Source: Liquidambar formosana
Taxonomy: Eukaryota; Streptophyta; Magnoliopsida; Saxifragales; Altingiaceae
NCBI GenBank assembly: GCA_039720395.1
Contig: CM077831.1
Span: 35,313,067-35,377,066 of the forward strand
DNA length: 64,000 nucleotides
Reading direction: 5' to 3'
How positions within the stretch are numbered: position 1 is the first letter of the stretch; each line of letters starts with the position of its first letter. Shown one piece after another: positions 62,351 to 64,000 of this stretch. The notes beneath the pieces were generated by a model. It worked only from the letters and a program-made list of their open reading frames with translations. It was not told where the DNA came from and made no database searches. The position numbers and the translations under genes were made by a program.

Positions 62351-64000
62351 TATTAATGTACCTTATGTTTCCATGGATGGGTTGTAGTCAGCCACCATCC
62401 ATTAGCTTTGGTGATGTTTTTGTTTTGACAAGTATTTAACTATTGTTTAATGAAAATGCAGGTTAATGGACATGGATGTGAAGATAGAGTCAGCATTTGA
62501 GGAGCTTTCTTGTGAATTGAAGAAAACAAGGCTTCTCTTTTTGGTTGAATAGGAAAAATTTGCAATTGAACTGCTCCAATAGTTGCTATTAAGTATCGGA
62601 ATGATGATTTAACAGAAGCTGAATATGTAGTAAGAATGACTGCCAGAAATCCTAATTTAATTGCTAGTACACAACCATGCATATTTTTCATAGTTAAGAA
62701 CCATGCCATGAATCTCTAAATTTAATCGCTAGTATGCGACCATGCATCTTAGTAGTTAACATATTTGTTTTAGACCAATAAATTAAAATATTCTTTCATC
62801 TTTATTTCCTGTAGAGCTAACTGGCTGAATAGTTTCTAAAATTTACATCAGGTAGCATCAGTTGTACTTCACCTCCACACATGTGCTATTTGTTTTCGTG
62901 GACTTTAAACATGATAAGATTTTGATTAGTGTAACACCTCAAACATGATAATGAGGTATTTGCATTGATTGATATGTTATTGGGTTTAAAATCTACGAAA
63001 ACGTATGGAGGGTTAGCACCCTCGTGGATGTGGGGTCTTAGTGCTGATGTTACTAGAATTTCTTTTCGTGCATATTGAGCTCTAAAGGAGCCGGAGGTGG
63101 AAAAAATGTTTGCTCTAATGAAAGAATATGTTGATTTAATTATCTAAAACATATGACATGTTAGCGCTCTTGATACATGTGGTTGTGTATTAGTAGTTAA
63201 ATTAAGAGATACATGACATGGTTTTCAATTATGAAAATCTTAGAGAATAGCTGGATGCCTCCAAAATTAGCTTATTTGCTGAATTTGAAAATGAAGAGCT
63301 GGTGATTGAGGTGCTACGTCTAGTCGCGAGATCCGGCTTCCTTGTGGATATGGAATAGATGCATTGCAATTTGTGTTGCTATGCTTGAGAATTGTATTTT
63401 TCAACTTCAGCACTATTTTGTAAGAATTATTTGTTCTTAAGATTATACTTCGGCCATATTTGTTTGGTTAGAATGGAATAAGTGAGAATAGAATCTGATT
63501 CCATGTTCAAAATAGTATGAAATGAAATGAGATTGAAATAAACATTGCAGAATGAATATCATTATAATTCACTACTAATGTTTGATTCCATTCCTATTTA
63601 ATTTTCTCATCCAAACAAATTGTTTGGAATGAAATTCCACACCAACTACACAAACATGGCATTAGAGAGTATTTGGGTCATTTTCCTATTTGCATAAATT
63701 ATTAACTTAATTATAAATAGCTCTCTTTCTGATGTTAAAGTGAAATGTAATCTAACATAATCTTGCATTTGTTACTTTCCTTATCGCAAAACAAGAAAAA
63801 GTGCTCGTGTCCAGAAATTTTAACCGTATTTGGTAGTCAATTTTCCAATTCTTTATATAATCATACCTAGTTTGCCAAGTTTCCAATTAGGGGCACCCCC
63901 GCCCGGTGGGGTGGGGTGGGGTGCGGTGGTGTCGGGCTGAGGTTGGGATAAATAATAGAACGTTACATCTGAAACGTTGAGCCGACACGACAAAGTAATA

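Larger units (their letters stand above)
59134..64000. other. Intergenic region to window end, no gene seen
   Basis: E1 beta 3'UTR to about 59345. It also contains a retroposon-like insertion (60628-60969), a GC-richer block (about 61080-62350) that may be a transposon relic, and G-rich GGGGT repeats at 63905-63935. Short open frames in the GC-richer block show no recognisable domain. Confidence 0.55.

Overview
This is a stretch of plant nuclear DNA. Its genes are split by many short GT-AG (and a few GC-AG) introns, the intergenic DNA is AT-rich and crowded with microsatellites, and it holds plant-type transposons (LINE, TRIM, MITEs, Helitron). The gene content (chloroplast Cpn60 beta, a WRKY factor, an RLCK-VII kinase, an SBT3-type subtilase) fits a eudicot. 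I cannot name the species. No virus-derived, organellar or bacterial segment was recognised.

Layout: (1) 1-8546, minus: a Pumilio/PUF RNA-binding protein whose last exon runs off the left edge. Its 3.8-kb second intron carries a 5'-truncated, decayed LINE, and inside that LINE sits a complete 327-bp TRIM with a perfect 5-bp target duplication. (2) 8.6-14.8 kb: Pumilio promoter, then AT-rich intergenic DNA with a palindromic MITE. (3) 14856-19701, minus: chloroplast chaperonin-60 beta, 13 coding exons, with a probable 5'UTR intron and telo-box-bearing leader up to about 20.95 kb. (4) 21701-22098: a near-perfect hairpin MITE with a 9-bp target duplication (Mutator type). (5) 23336 to about 25143, minus: a small WRKY factor with the variant heptapeptide WKKYGQK. 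(6) 25.2-30.1 kb: LTR-like relic, W-box cluster, small Helitron. (7) 30117-33620, minus: an RLCK-VII kinase closest to PBL16. (8) 33.6-39.0 kb: intergenic DNA with a diverged tandem duplication. (9) 39027-42974, plus: a secreted subtilase resembling SBT3.18. (10) 42.98-45.4 kb: intergenic DNA with an RNase H-like retroelement scrap. (11) 45442-49714, plus: a YTH-domain m6A reader of the ECT2/3/4 group. (12) 49.7-54.4 kb: tandem repeats, a complex foldback repeat and a Stowaway MITE. (13) 54470-59133, plus: mitochondrial branched-chain 2-oxoacid dehydrogenase E1 beta, 13 exons. (14) 59.1-64 kb: intergenic DNA with a retroposon-like insertion and a GC-richer block.

The genes do not form a pathway; this is an ordinary gene-dense plant segment of independently transcribed genes. 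Two regulate RNA after transcription (PUF and YTH), two belong to families often tied to immunity or development (RLCK-VII, WRKY), one is secreted, and two serve organelles. The most unusual content is in the nested and hairpin mobile elements, the variant WRKY motif, and three GC-AG introns in three different genes. I found no convincing undescribed multi-gene system.
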